Shown: positions 1-8,380 of the stretch, piece after piece
How the letters are laid out: the number at the start of each line of letters is the position of its first letter
How positions within the stretch are numbered: position 1 is the first letter of the stretch
Source: Actinoplanes ianthinogenes
Lineage (GTDB): Bacteria > Actinomycetota > Actinomycetes > Mycobacteriales > Micromonosporaceae
Assembly: GCF_018324205.1 (NCBI RefSeq)
Contig: NZ_AP023356.1
Coordinates: 4,233,501 to 4,297,500, forward strand
Direction: 5' to 3'
DNA length: 64,000 nt
Position numbers and translations under genes: made by a program
Notes under the pieces: model-generated
Seen by the model: the letters and a program-made list of their open reading frames with translations, nothing else
What the model was told of the DNA's origin: nothing
Databases searched by the model: none

Positions 1-1
1 C

Positions 2-1345
2 GAGCTGGCCGCGCTCACCAACGACGCCGCCGCCCGGCGCCTGCGCTCGCTGGCCGACGAGGTGCGCGGCGACGAGCCCGCCGTCCTGCTGATCTCGGAC
101 GTGGAGGCGCTCGCGCCCCGCGACGAGTCGGGCCCGCTGGCCACGGTGTTCCGCCAGGTGCTGCTCGAGACGGTGGCCTCCGGCGCGGCGGTGGTCTGCA
201 CGACCAGCAAGCCGGAGTCGGTCGACCCGTCGCTGCGCGCCCCGGACCTGCTCGCCGTCCAGCTCACCGTGCCGCTGCCGGATGCCGCGATGCGCCGCGA
301 GCAGCTGGGCGTGCTGACCCGCGGGATGCCGCTCGCCGAGGACGTGCGGCTGGACGACGTGGCCGGGCGTACCCCGGGGTTCGTCGCCGCCGACCTGGGC
401 GCGCTGGCCCGGGAGGCCGGGGTCCGGGCGGCGCTGCGGCAGAAGGTGGCGGACGCGCCGACCGTGACGATGGCCGACTTCGAGGCCGCGCTGGACGTGG
501 TCCGGCCCACCTCGATGGCCGAGTCCACGCTGGAGGTCGCCAAGGTCACCCTGGACGACGTCGGCGACCTGGCCGAGGTCAAGCAGGTGCTCACCGAGTC
601 GGTGCTGTGGCCGCTGACCTATCCGGACACCTTCGCCCGGCTCGGCGTCTCCCCGCCGCGCGGCGTGCTGCTCTACGGTCCGCCCGGCTGCGGCAAGACC
701 TATCTGGTCAAGGCGATCGCCGGGACCGGCAAGGCGAACGTGCTCTCGGTCAAGGGCGCCGAGCTGCTCAGCAAGTGGGTGGGCGACAGCGAGAAAGCGG
801 TGCGCGAGCTGTTCCGCCGGGCCCGGGAGGCCGCGCCGACCCTGGTCTTCCTGGACGAGGTGGACGCGCTGGCGCCGGCCCGCGGCCAGGGCACCGACGG
901 CGGGGTCACCGACCGGGTGGTGGCGGCGCTGCTCACCGAGCTGGACGGGGTCGAGGACCTGCGGAACGTGGTGGTGATCGGGGCGACCAACCGGCCCGAC
1001 CTGATCGACCCGGCGCTGCTGCGGCCCGGCCGGCTGGAACGCCTGATCTACGTGCCGCCGCCGGACGGGCCGGCGCGGGCCGCGATCCTGCGGGCGTCGG
1101 CCCGGGCGGTGCCGCTGGACTCCTCGGTCGACCTGGACGTGCTCGGGGCGGAGCTGGAGGGGTTCTCGGCGGCCGACTGCGCGGCGCTGATCCGGGAGTC
1201 GGCGCTGGCCGCGATGCGGGACTCGCTGGAGGCCTCGACGGTCACCCTGGCGAACGTGACCAACGCCCGCGAGCGGGTGCGCGCCTCACTCGACCCGGCC
1301 CAGGTGGCCTGGCTGGAGGCGTACGCAAAGAATCGTCAGGTCTAA
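2..1345 (+). CDS. CDC48-like AAA ATPase, 5' end outside the window
   Basis: The reading frame is open from base 2, so the N-terminus is missing; the first in-window GTG (62) is not taken as the start. Two AAA modules are visible. The first is represented by a degenerate Walker B-like stretch (LLISDVEALAP) and its helical lid. The second is complete: Walker A GPPGCGKT near base 680, Walker B TLVFLDEVDAL, and a second region of homology with GATNRPDLIDPALLRPGR containing the arginine finger. This is the double-AAA arrangement of p97/CDC48 ATPases, which unfold or extract proteins using ATP. The substrate is unknown. The frame ends tail to tail with the DUF3263 gene, overlapping it by 4 bases. 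Confidence 0.9.
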   Translation, partial: ELAALTNDAAARRLRSLADEVRGDEPAVLLISDVEALAPRDESGPLATVFRQVLLETVASGAAVVCTTSKPESVDPSLRAPDLLAVQLTVPLPDAAMRREQLGVLTRGMPLAEDVRLDDVAGRTPGFVAADLGALAREAGVRAALRQKVADAPTVTMADFEAALDVVRPTSMAESTLEVAKVTLDDVGDLAEVKQVLTESVLWPLTYPDTFARLGVSPPRGVLLYGPPGCGKTYLVKAIAGTGKANVLSVKGAELLSKWVGDSEKAVRELFRRAREAAPTLVFLDEVDALAPARGQGTDGGVTDRVVAALLTELDGVEDLRNVVVIGATNRPDLIDPALLRPGRLERLIYVPPPDGPARAAILRASARAVPLDSSVDLDVLGAELEGFSAADCAALIRESALAAMRDSLEASTVTLANVTNARERVRASLDPAQVAWLEAYAKNRQV

Positions 1346-1680
1346 CGGCGGCGCGTGCGTGCCCGGGCTGATCGCAGGCGCCGCAGGCGGCCGATCAGCA
1401 CCGGGTCCCGCTCCAGCGCGGCCGGATTGTCCAGCAGAGCGTTGAGCAGCTGGTAATACCGGGTCGAGGAGAGGTCGAAGGTGTCCCGGACGGCCTGCTC
1501 CTTGGCGCCGGCGTGCTTCCACCACTTCGCCTCGAAGGCGAGGATCTGCTCGTCCCGCTCGGTGAGCGCGGGCGGCGGCGGGGCCGGCTCCGATGTGGAG
1601 GTCTCCGGGGCACGCGGAACGGGGATGTGCTGCTGCTCCTCGACCGGCTGGTCCCCGGTCGGGTCGGCGGCGGGCTGCAT
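1342..1680 (-). CDS. DUF3263 domain protein
   Basis: 112-residue protein. The conserved part follows a Pro/Glu-rich N-terminus of about 35 residues: LTERDEQILAFEAKWW, then a helix with AGAKEQAVRDTF, then SSTRYYQLLNALLDNP and an Arg-rich tail. This matches the actinobacterial DUF3263 family as I recall it; its helix-turn-helix look suggests a small DNA-binding protein, but no function is established. The ATG at 1680 is chosen over upstream codons because AGGGAG lies 7-8 bases before it. Convergent with the AAA ATPase gene. Confidence 0.85.
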   Translation of the reverse strand: MQPAADPTGDQPVEEQQHIPVPRAPETSTSEPAPPPPALTERDEQILAFEAKWWKHAGAKEQAVRDTFDLSSTRYYQLLNALLDNPAALERDPVLIGRLRRLRSARARTRRR

Positions 1681-1771
1681 GGCACTCCCTGACGGCACGG
1701 ATCGGCTTGCACGGATGGACACACGGGGGCCATCAGCATAAGCGCGACCGACGACCCCCGCGAACGCTACC

Positions 1772-2767
1772 TCAGGTGATATCGCGCTTACGGATCGTCC
1801 ACATTGCGGCACCCACAATGATGATTGACAACGCGAGGAACAACCCGCCTGACATCTGCCAGGTGAGGGTGTACGTCGGTGGCTCGCACCCGTTGGCCGA
1901 GAACACGCAGGGCGCGTTGTAGTCGGTCACCTCGTAGGACTTGAACATCCACGCGGCGATCCAGGTCGGCAGCAGGTACAGGTCGGCGAACCGGGCCTGC
2001 GCCAGTTGCAGCACCACGCCCAGGCCGAACTGGAACACCACGATCACGCCGATCGCCGCGCCCAGCGCCGCGGCGGTGTGCCGCCCGATCGACGCGACGC
2101 CGAACCCGATCGCGCCGGCGGCCAGCACCAGGCCGAGGCCGCGCAGGCCCATCAGGCCGATCGACTGCCAGGCGCCCGAGGTCATCCGCTCGGTGGTGCC
2201 GCGCTGCATCGCGATCACCCAGAAGATCCCGGTCCAGACCGCGCCGGCCACCACCGCCAGCCCGGTCAGCCCGGCCATCAGGGCGGACAGCTTGGTGGAC
2301 AGCACGCGGAGCCGTTGCGGCCGCCAGAGCAGCAGGTTCATCATGCCGCCGCTGTTCCATTCGGCGCCGACGAAGGACGCGCCGATGATGAACGCGATCA
2401 GGGCGAGCAGCGCCGCGAACGTGATCACCATGGCCGGGTAGTTCTCCCGGAAGTCGAACTGCGAGCCGACGTAGTTCTCGGCCCGGAAGTCCTCCCGGGT
2501 CGGCGTCCAGATCGCGTCGCAGCCCTCCGGGTAATCCGCGGGCCGTTCGGCGCAGCGCTGCTTCTCCTGGGCGGACAGCGCGCTCTGTTCCTGGAAATCG
2601 CGATCGGCCGAGGCCTGCGCCTCGGCGAGGGCCGCCGGGCCGACCTTGTGGTTGGTCAGCGTGACGCCGCCCGCGACCAGCCCGAGCACGAGCAGTGCGA
2701 GCAGCACCGAGAACCTGGTGAACCGCCGCTTGCTCAGCCGGCGCGTCTCCGCCTTGAAAAGGCTCAC
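1772..2767 (-). CDS. ABC-2 type transporter permease
   Basis: 331-residue integral membrane protein. After a basic N-terminus there is a first transmembrane helix (LLALLVLGLVAGGVTL), an extracytoplasmic loop with two cysteines, then five further hydrophobic segments. This is the usual six-helix plan of ABC-2 permeases that pair with a DrrA-like ATPase. The GTG at 2767 overlaps the TGA of the upstream ATPase gene (GTGA), which indicates translational coupling and fixes the start better than the GTG nine bases upstream. The substrate cannot be read from the sequence; drug, lipid or peptide export is typical of such pairs. Confidence 0.85.
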   Translation of the reverse strand: MSLFKAETRRLSKRRFTRFSVLLALLVLGLVAGGVTLTNHKVGPAALAEAQASADRDFQEQSALSAQEKQRCAERPADYPEGCDAIWTPTREDFRAENYVGSQFDFRENYPAMVITFAALLALIAFIIGASFVGAEWNSGGMMNLLLWRPQRLRVLSTKLSALMAGLTGLAVVAGAVWTGIFWVIAMQRGTTERMTSGAWQSIGLMGLRGLGLVLAAGAIGFGVASIGRHTAAALGAAIGVIVVFQFGLGVVLQLAQARFADLYLLPTWIAAWMFKSYEVTDYNAPCVFSANGCEPPTYTLTWQMSGGLFLALSIIIVGAAMWTIRKRDIT

Positions 2768-3741
2768 TGACCCCACCCGCCCTGCGTCGCCACCTGGTCC
2801 ACCTGCCGGCTCGCCCCGGTGACCGGCGCGGTGCCGGTCAGTTCGAGGAAGACGTCCTCCAGATCCGCCGAGACCGGGGTCAGCTCGGAGACGTAGATCT
2901 GCCGATCGGCCAGCAGCTTGGTGATCTGAGCCGGATTGCTGGCGTTCGCCACCGTGAAGTGATCTTTCTCCATGGTGATCAGCGCGCCCGCGGCACGCAG
3001 CAGCTCGGCCGCGCCGAGCAGGTCGACCCCCGGCTCCAGGCGTACCTTGACGGTCGACGAGGTGTGGCTGGCCAGCACCTCGGACACCGAGCCCGCGGCC
3101 ACCCTCCGCCCGGCCGCGATGATCGTCACCGAGTCGCAGATCAGCTGGATCTCGCCGAGGATGTGGCTGGACAGCAGCACAGTCATCCCGGAGGCGGCCA
3201 GGTCGCCCATCAGCGTGCGCATCTCCCGGATGCCGCCCGGGTCCAGACCGTTCGCCGGCTCGTCCAGGATCAGCAGCTTCGGCTCCTTGAGCAGCGCGGA
3301 CGCTACCGCGAGGCGCTGCTTCATGCCGAGCGAGTAGGTCTTCACCCGCTCCTTGGACCGGTCCCGCAGGCCGACGAGCTCGAGCACGGCGGGCACCCGG
3401 AGCGGATTGACCCCGCCCGCGTCGGCGAGCAGCGACAGCGTGGTCTCGGCCGTGAAGTTGCCGAAGAACTGCGGGCTCTCCACGATCGCGCCGACCAGGC
3501 CGGCCACCTCGGGCAGGTGCCGGGGCACCTCCTGGCCGAGGATCGTCATCCGGCCCTCGTTCGGCCTGATCAGGCCGAGCAGCGTGCGCAGGGTGGTCGT
3601 CTTGCCGGAGCCGTTCGGGCCGAGGAAGCCGTGCACCTGCCCGGCCTCCACCACCATGTCGAACCCGTCCAGCGCCTTCCGGACACCCTTACGGCTGCGA
3701 TATGTCTTCCGCAGCCCTGATATCTCGAGTACGGCGGTCAT
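2764..3741 (-). CDS. ABC transporter ATP-binding protein (DrrA/CcmA type)
   Basis: 325-residue nucleotide-binding subunit. Visible motifs are Walker A GPNGSGKTTT (about residue 40), the signature YSLGMKQRLAVASALL, Walker B LLILDEPANGLDP, and the switch histidine in LLSSHIL. The last 90 residues form the C-terminal extension common in DrrA-type exporters. The ATG at 3741 is preceded by AAGGTG. It is the first gene of a two-gene operon with the permease, which overlaps its stop codon. The pair is an exporter by family precedent; no neighbouring biosynthetic gene tells the cargo. Confidence 0.9.
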   Translation of the reverse strand: MTAVLEISGLRKTYRSRKGVRKALDGFDMVVEAGQVHGFLGPNGSGKTTTLRTLLGLIRPNEGRMTILGQEVPRHLPEVAGLVGAIVESPQFFGNFTAETTLSLLADAGGVNPLRVPAVLELVGLRDRSKERVKTYSLGMKQRLAVASALLKEPKLLILDEPANGLDPGGIREMRTLMGDLAASGMTVLLSSHILGEIQLICDSVTIIAAGRRVAAGSVSEVLASHTSSTVKVRLEPGVDLLGAAELLRAAGALITMEKDHFTVANASNPAQITKLLADRQIYVSELTPVSADLEDVFLELTGTAPVTGASRQVDQVATQGGWGQ

Positions 3742-3772
3742 CGCCGCACCTTAAGTGATCGACGCTCGTTTT

Positions 3773-4558
3773 TCAGGCGCAGATCACATCGACCCCGGCC
3801 TCTCGGAAGGCCGCGATCGTCGACGAGGACGCGCCGGAGTCGGTCACCAGGGTCTCCACCTGGGTGATCGGGCAAATCCGGGCGAACGCGTGGCTACCCA
3901 GCTTCGACGAGTCGGCGATCACCACGACCCGCTTCGCCCGGGCCACCATCAGGCTGTTCATCGCGGCCTCCCCCTCGTGGTGCGAGGCGGCGCCCAGCTC
4001 CACATCCAGCGCGTCGACGCCGAGCAGCGCGATGTCCAGCGTGACCTCCTTGAGCAGTGCCCCGCCGAGCGGGCCGACCACCTCGAAGGACTGCGGGCGC
4101 ACCACGCCACCGGCCACCACGATCTTCATCCGGGAGCGGAGCAGCAGCTCGTTCGCGATGTTCAGGGCATTGGTGACCACGGTGAGCTGGGAGCCGTCGC
4201 CGACGGCGTTCAGGTCCGGCCGGACCGCCAGCGCCCGGGCCACCTCGGTGATCGTGGTGCCGCCGTTCAGTCCGACCACGGCGCCGGGGCTGACCAGCTG
4301 GGCCGCGGCCTCACCGATCCGCTGCTTCTCCGCCGAGTGCTTGGCGCTCTTGTAGCGCAGCGGCAGGTCGTAGGAGACGCCGTTGGCGACCGCACCACCC
4401 CGGGTGCGCGTGATCATCTGCTGCTGGGCGAGCTGATCGAAGTCACGCCGGATCGTCGCCTGGGAGACGTCCAGGCGCTCGGCGGCCTCCTCGACGGTTA
4501 CGCGGCCGCTCTCCGTGAGTAGCTCCAGCAGGGCATTCCACCGCGCGTACCGGTCCAC
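3773..4558 (-). CDS. DeoR/GlpR family transcriptional repressor
   Basis: 261 residues. The N-terminal DeoR-type winged helix is clear (ESGRVTVEEAAERLDVSQATIRRDFDQL), followed by a sugar-phosphate sensor domain with VVGLNGGTTITEVARAL and VVVIADSSKLG, as in GlpR, AgaR and related repressors. GTG at 4558 has GGGGAG upstream. It is divergent from the SIS-ROK-nagA operon across 178 bases, so control of amino-sugar use by a phosphorylated sugar ligand is the natural inference. The intergenic region holds a perfect TGTGCACA palindrome (4593-4600) that could be an operator, but I see no match to the DasR consensus. Confidence 0.9.
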   Translation of the reverse strand: MDRYARWNALLELLTESGRVTVEEAAERLDVSQATIRRDFDQLAQQQMITRTRGGAVANGVSYDLPLRYKSAKHSAEKQRIGEAAAQLVSPGAVVGLNGGTTITEVARALAVRPDLNAVGDGSQLTVVTNALNIANELLLRSRMKIVVAGGVVRPQSFEVVGPLGGALLKEVTLDIALLGVDALDVELGAASHHEGEAAMNSLMVARAKRVVVIADSSKLGSHAFARICPITQVETLVTDSGASSSTIAAFREAGVDVICA

Positions 4559-4736
4559 CCGACACTCCCCGATGCACGTTTCATGGTAAGTGTGTGCACA
4601 TTAGTGCGCGAAAGGCGGGGAAGCAAAGCGAGCCGCTGCGCGGTACTTGCCCCCGCGCCGGGCCCATGAGCACAATAACGCGCGAAATACCCGGGTACCG
4701 AGCTTGAATGCGCAGCACAACCGCTGAGGATGAGCC

Positions 4737-5669
4737 ATGACGCACGTAAAGGCGGAGATCGCCAGCCAACCGGACTGCTGGCGCCAGGCGGCCAAGCTGG
4801 CCGGATCGCCGGGCCTGCCGGACCGCGGCGAGCGGGTCGCGGTGGTCGGCTGCGGCACCTCCTGGTTCATGGCCAAGTCCTACGCGGTGCTGCGTGAGCA
4901 GGCCGGACACGGCGAGACCGACGCGTTCCAGGCCTCCGACTTCCCGTACGGGCGGCACTACGACCGGCTGATCGCGATCACCCGGTCCGGCACCACCACC
5001 GAGACCCTCGACGTGATGCGCACCGTGGGTGAGCGGACGCCGGTGACAGTGATCACCGCCGACCCCGCGCAGCCGGCCGTCGACATCGCCGGGCACGCCG
5101 TGGTGCTGGACTTCGCCGACGAGCAGTCGGTGGTGCAGACCCGGTTCGCCACCAGCACGCTGGCCCTGCTCCGGGCGCACCTGGGCCAGGACATGGACAC
5201 CGCCGCGATGGACGCCGAGGTGGCCGTCCGGCTGCCGCTGCCGGTGCACCCGGCGCTCACCGACCAGATCACCTTCCTGGGCCGGGGCTGGACCGTCGGC
5301 CTGGCCGAGGAGGCCGCCCTCAAGTGCCGGGAGACGGCCGGGTTCTGGACCGAGTCGTACCCGGCCATGGACTACCGGCACGGCCCGATCTCGATCGCCG
5401 GCCCGCGCCGGGTGGTGTGGGCGTTCGGCGACGTGCCGGCCGGCCTGGCCGACGAGGTCGAGGCCCGCGGCGCCGCCTTCGTGCACAGCCGCCACCACGG
5501 CGGATACGCCTCCCTGGGCCGCTGGGTCGGCGGGCGCGCCCCGCTCGACCCGATGGCCGACCTGGTCCTGGCGCAGCGGGTGGCCGTCCTGCTGGCCACC
5601 ACCCAGGGCCTGGACCCGGACAACCCGAGCGGCCTGAGCCGTTCCATCGTCCTGCCCGACCACTCGTGA
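4737..5669 (+). CDS. SIS domain sugar-phosphate isomerase/deaminase-like protein
   Basis: 310 residues with two SIS (sugar isomerase) domains. The first has VVGCGTSWFMAKSYAVL and the phosphate-binding loop ITRSGTTTET; the second has FLGRGWTVGLAEEAALKCRE and ESYPAMDYRHGPIS. This is the architecture of the isomerase half of GlmS and of AgaS-type deaminases, without the glutaminase domain. It is first in an operon with a ROK kinase and NagA, where a conventional NagB deaminase is absent, so it may convert glucosamine-6-phosphate to fructose-6-phosphate. That assignment is inferred from context. The start has a purine-rich GAGGATGAG upstream. Confidence 0.85.
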   Translation: MTHVKAEIASQPDCWRQAAKLAGSPGLPDRGERVAVVGCGTSWFMAKSYAVLREQAGHGETDAFQASDFPYGRHYDRLIAITRSGTTTETLDVMRTVGERTPVTVITADPAQPAVDIAGHAVVLDFADEQSVVQTRFATSTLALLRAHLGQDMDTAAMDAEVAVRLPLPVHPALTDQITFLGRGWTVGLAEEAALKCRETAGFWTESYPAMDYRHGPISIAGPRRVVWAFGDVPAGLADEVEARGAAFVHSRHHGGYASLGRWVGGRAPLDPMADLVLAQRVAVLLATTQGLDPDNPSGLSRSIVLPDHS

Positions 5670-6598
5670 GCGACACCGACACCGTCGTCATCGCCCTCGA
5701 CGTCGGCGGCACCGGGATGAAGTGCGCCCTGGTCCGCCCGGACGGCGGCGTGCACCACGAGGAACGTCACCCCACGCTGGCCGCCCGCGGGCCGGCCGCG
5801 GTCACCGAGAACATCCTGACCGTCGCCGAGGGGCTGGCCGCCAAGGCGGAAGCGGACGGGCTCACCCCGGTCGCGGCCGGCCTCGCGGTGCCCGGCGTGG
5901 TCGACGAGACCACCGGGGTGGCGGTCTGGTCGGCGAACGTCGGCTTCCGCGACGTGCCGCTGCGCGACCTGGCCGCGGCCCGCCTCGGTCTGCCCGCGGC
6001 GCTCGGTCACGACGTCCGGGTCGGCGCGCTCGCCGAGGCACGCCTCGGCGCCGGGCGCGGCCGGCGGCACGTGCTGTTCGTGGCGATCGGCACCGGCATC
6101 GCCGGCGGCCTGGTGGTGGACGGCTCCGGATACTCCGGGGCGCACGGCGCGGCCGGCGAGATCGGGCACGTCACGGTCCGGCCGGACGGCGCCCCGTGCG
6201 GCTGCGGCCTGCGCGGCTGCCTGGAGGCGGAGGCCTCGGCCAAGGCGGTCGGGCGCAAGTACGCCGAGCTGTCCGGCAACCCGGACGCCACCGCCTTCGA
6301 CGTGGCCACCCGGGCCGCGGCCGGCGAGGAGCTGGCCGGGCAGGTGTGGCGGGACGCCGTCGAGGCGCTCGCCGACGGGCTGCTCACCGCGCAGGCGCTG
6401 TACGACGTCGGCGTGGTGGTGCTCGGCGGCGGGCTGGCCGAGGCCGGCGACGGGCTGCTGCTGCCGGTCCGGGAGGCGTTCGCCAAGCGGGTCACCTTCC
6501 ACCGCACCCCCGAGATCGTCCGGGCCGAGCTGGGCGACACCGCCGGCTGCCTGGGCGCCGCCCTGCTCGCCCTCGACTCCCTGGGAACCCCCGCATGA
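5666..6598 (+). CDS. ROK family sugar kinase (probable N-acetylglucosamine/glucosamine kinase)
   Basis: 310 residues from the GTG at 5666, which overlaps the SIS gene stop (GTGA). The ATP-binding motif ALDVGGTGMKCALV is at the N-terminus, a phosphate-2 motif FVAIGTGIAGG is central, and the ROK zinc site reads EIGHVTVRPDGAPCGCGLRGC. Unlike ROK repressors it has no N-terminal helix-turn-helix, so it is an enzyme. Between an SIS isomerase and NagA, phosphorylation of N-acetylglucosamine or a related amino sugar is most likely; a glucokinase activity cannot be excluded. It overlaps nagA by ATGA, so the three genes are translationally coupled. Confidence 0.88.
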   Translation: MSDTDTVVIALDVGGTGMKCALVRPDGGVHHEERHPTLAARGPAAVTENILTVAEGLAAKAEADGLTPVAAGLAVPGVVDETTGVAVWSANVGFRDVPLRDLAAARLGLPAALGHDVRVGALAEARLGAGRGRRHVLFVAIGTGIAGGLVVDGSGYSGAHGAAGEIGHVTVRPDGAPCGCGLRGCLEAEASAKAVGRKYAELSGNPDATAFDVATRAAAGEELAGQVWRDAVEALADGLLTAQALYDVGVVVLGGGLAEAGDGLLLPVREAFAKRVTFHRTPEIVRAELGDTAGCLGAALLALDSLGTPA

Positions 6599-7686
6599 GC
6601 CGCATCTCCGGCCGGATCGTCACCCCGTCCGCGATCGTGACCGGTCACCTCGACATCGCGGACGGGTTGATCGCCGCGATCACGCCGGACGACGCGGCCG
6701 GCGACGACGTGATCGTCCCCGGCTTCGTCGACCTGCACTGTCACGGCGGCGGGGGCCACACGTTCACCACCGGCGACCCGGCGGCGGCCCGCGGCGCGGC
6801 GGCGTTCCACCTCGCCCACGGCACCACGACCATGCTGGGCAGCCTGGTCAGCTCGCCGTTCGAGCTGATGCGCGCGGCGACGCTGGCCTACAAGCCGCTG
6901 GTCGACGAGGGGATCCTGGCCGGGATCCACTTCGAGGGGCCGTACCTCTCCGCGGTCCGCTGCGGGGCGCAGAACCCGGAGTTCCTGCGCGACCCGGTGC
7001 TCGCCGAGATCACCGAGGTGATCAAGATCGGCGAGGGCAGCGTGCGGATGATGACCGTCGCCCCGGAGCTGGACGGCGCCCTGGAGGCGATCACGCACCT
7101 GCGCGACGCCGGGGTGCTGGCCGCCATCGGGCACACCGACGCCTCCTACGAGCAGGTCCACGCCGGGGTCGCGGCCGGCGCCACCGTGGCGACGCACCTG
7201 TTCAACGGCATGCGCCCGGTGCACCACCGCGAGCCCGGCCCGATCGTCGGACTGCTCTCCTCGACCGCGACGGTCGAGCTGATCGCCGACAACATCCACC
7301 TGCACCCCGGCACCCTGGCCTTCGCCGCCGGCAGCGCCGGCCCGTCCCGCGCCGTCCTGATCACCGACGCGATGGACGCGACCGGCATGCCCGACGGCGC
7401 CTACGAACTGGGCGGCCAGGCCGTCGTGGTCGCCGACCGGGTGGCCCGCCTGGCCCGCGACGGCTCGATCGCCGGCAGCACGCTGACCATGGACGTCGCG
7501 CTGCGCAATGCCGTCGCCGCCGGCCTGCCCCTGGAGGCGGCGGTGGCGATGTCCGCGACGACACCGGCCGGTTTGCTGGGTCTCACCGACCGCGGCGCCC
7601 TCACGCCGGGCCTGCGCGCCGACATCGCCGTCCTCGACGCCGGCCTGACCCTCACGAAGGTGTTCCGCGCCGGCCTCGCGGTCTGA
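6595..7686 (+). CDS. nagA: N-acetylglucosamine-6-phosphate deacetylase
   Basis: 363 residues, amidohydrolase fold. Key stretches are the metal-binding PGFVDLHCHGGGGHTF, the second-shell FEGPYLS, GHTDASYEQ, THLFNGMRPVHHREPG, and the catalytic aspartate in LITDAMDATGMPDG. Together these match NagA, which removes acetate from GlcNAc-6-phosphate to give GlcN-6-phosphate. The ATG overlaps the ROK kinase stop codon. Its 3' end overlaps the convergent MBL hydrolase gene by 35 bases. The operon thus covers kinase, deacetylase and putative isomerase steps of amino-sugar use, under the adjacent DeoR-type repressor by inference. Confidence 0.93.
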   Translation: MSRISGRIVTPSAIVTGHLDIADGLIAAITPDDAAGDDVIVPGFVDLHCHGGGGHTFTTGDPAAARGAAAFHLAHGTTTMLGSLVSSPFELMRAATLAYKPLVDEGILAGIHFEGPYLSAVRCGAQNPEFLRDPVLAEITEVIKIGEGSVRMMTVAPELDGALEAITHLRDAGVLAAIGHTDASYEQVHAGVAAGATVATHLFNGMRPVHHREPGPIVGLLSSTATVELIADNIHLHPGTLAFAAGSAGPSRAVLITDAMDATGMPDGAYELGGQAVVVADRVARLARDGSIAGSTLTMDVALRNAVAAGLPLEAAVAMSATTPAGLLGLTDRGALTPGLRADIAVLDAGLTLTKVFRAGLAV

Positions 7687-8317
7687 GCGTCTGGCCCGGG
7701 GTGAGCTGGGTGTAGGGGGCGCCGGTCGGGGCGGGGCCCTCGGTGCCCAGGAAGTTGCCGAGCATGGTGGCGCCGAGTGAGTTCAGGGCTCCGTCGTGCA
7801 CGCCGACACTCTGCTCCGGCTTCACCTCGCGCACCCAGTCGATCAGGTCGGCGACCCGGGACCACGGGCCGTGCACCGGGATCAGCAACGTGGTCACCGG
7901 GACGTCCGGCACGGTGAGCGCGTCGCCGGGGTGGAACACGGACTCGTCGATCAGGAAGCCGACGTTCGGCACGCGGGGGATGTCCGGATGCAGCTCGGCG
8001 TGCCACCGGCCGTAAGCGCGGACCTCGAAACCGTTCGCGGTGAAGGCGTCGCCCTCGCCGACCACGTGCACCCGGGACGGATCGCCGTCGAAGGCTCGCG
8101 CCACCGACTCGTTCGTCCAGACCTCCAGGGCCGGGTTCGCCGCCAGGGCGGCCGCGAGCTTCTCCGGGCTGAAGTGGTCGAAGTGCTCGTGCGTGATCAG
8201 CACCCCGTCGGCGCCCGCCAGCGCGTCCTCCGCGGTCAGGCCGCCCGGGTCGATCACCAGACGGCGGCCGTCCCGTTCCAGCCGCACACAGGCATGGCCG
8301 AACTTGGTCAGTTCCAT
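7652..8317 (-). CDS. Metallo-beta-lactamase fold hydrolase (UlaG-like)
   Basis: 221 residues. The N-terminus MELTKFGHACVRL and the dinuclear metal motif THEHFDHFSPEKL (HxHxDH), with a further histidine in LLIPVHGPW, place it in the compact L-ascorbate-lactonase (UlaG)-like branch of the MBL fold. The ATG at 8317 has GGAGGGTGAC immediately upstream, an excellent ribosome site, and is preferred to far-upstream in-frame starts. It is divergent from a marR gene, and three TTGTACAA-type sites lie between them, so it is probably the MarR target. The substrate is unknown. The last 35 bases overlap the end of nagA. Confidence 0.88.
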   Translation of the reverse strand: MELTKFGHACVRLERDGRRLVIDPGGLTAEDALAGADGVLITHEHFDHFSPEKLAAALAANPALEVWTNESVARAFDGDPSRVHVVGEGDAFTANGFEVRAYGRWHAELHPDIPRVPNVGFLIDESVFHPGDALTVPDVPVTTLLIPVHGPWSRVADLIDWVREVKPEQSVGVHDGALNSLGATMLGNFLGTEGPAPTGAPYTQLTPGQTLRPRGRRGTPS

Positions 8318-8339
8318 GTCACCCTCCGGGCAGATCGGT

Positions 8340-8373
8340 TTGTACAACACTGTTGTACAACGGTGTTGTACAT
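8340..8373. promoter_or_regulatory. Triple MarR-type operator (TTGTACAA repeated every 13 bp)
   Basis: Three copies of an 8-bp palindrome stand at 8340-8347 (TTGTACAA), 8353-8360 (TTGTACAA) and 8366-8373 (TTGTACAT), exactly 13 bp apart. Adjacent copies also combine into longer inverted repeats (TGTACAACA-C-TGTTGTACA and TGTACAAC-GGT-GTTGTACA). The sites fill the space between the divergent MBL hydrolase (start 8317) and marR (start 8381) genes, only 7 bases from the marR start. Autoregulation and control of the hydrolase by the MarR protein is the expected reading. Confidence 0.75.
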
Positions 8374-8380
8374 TATTGCC

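Noticed and set aside
4559..4736. DasR site upstream of the amino-sugar operon
   Set aside because: No match to the ACTGGTCTAGACCAGT-type consensus was found; only a short TGTGCACA palindrome is present.
5324..6598. Long N-terminal form of the ROK kinase
   Set aside because: The frame upstream of 5666 is antisense-like Arg/Pro-rich sequence overlapping the SIS gene; the GTG overlapping the SIS stop codon gives the family N-terminus.
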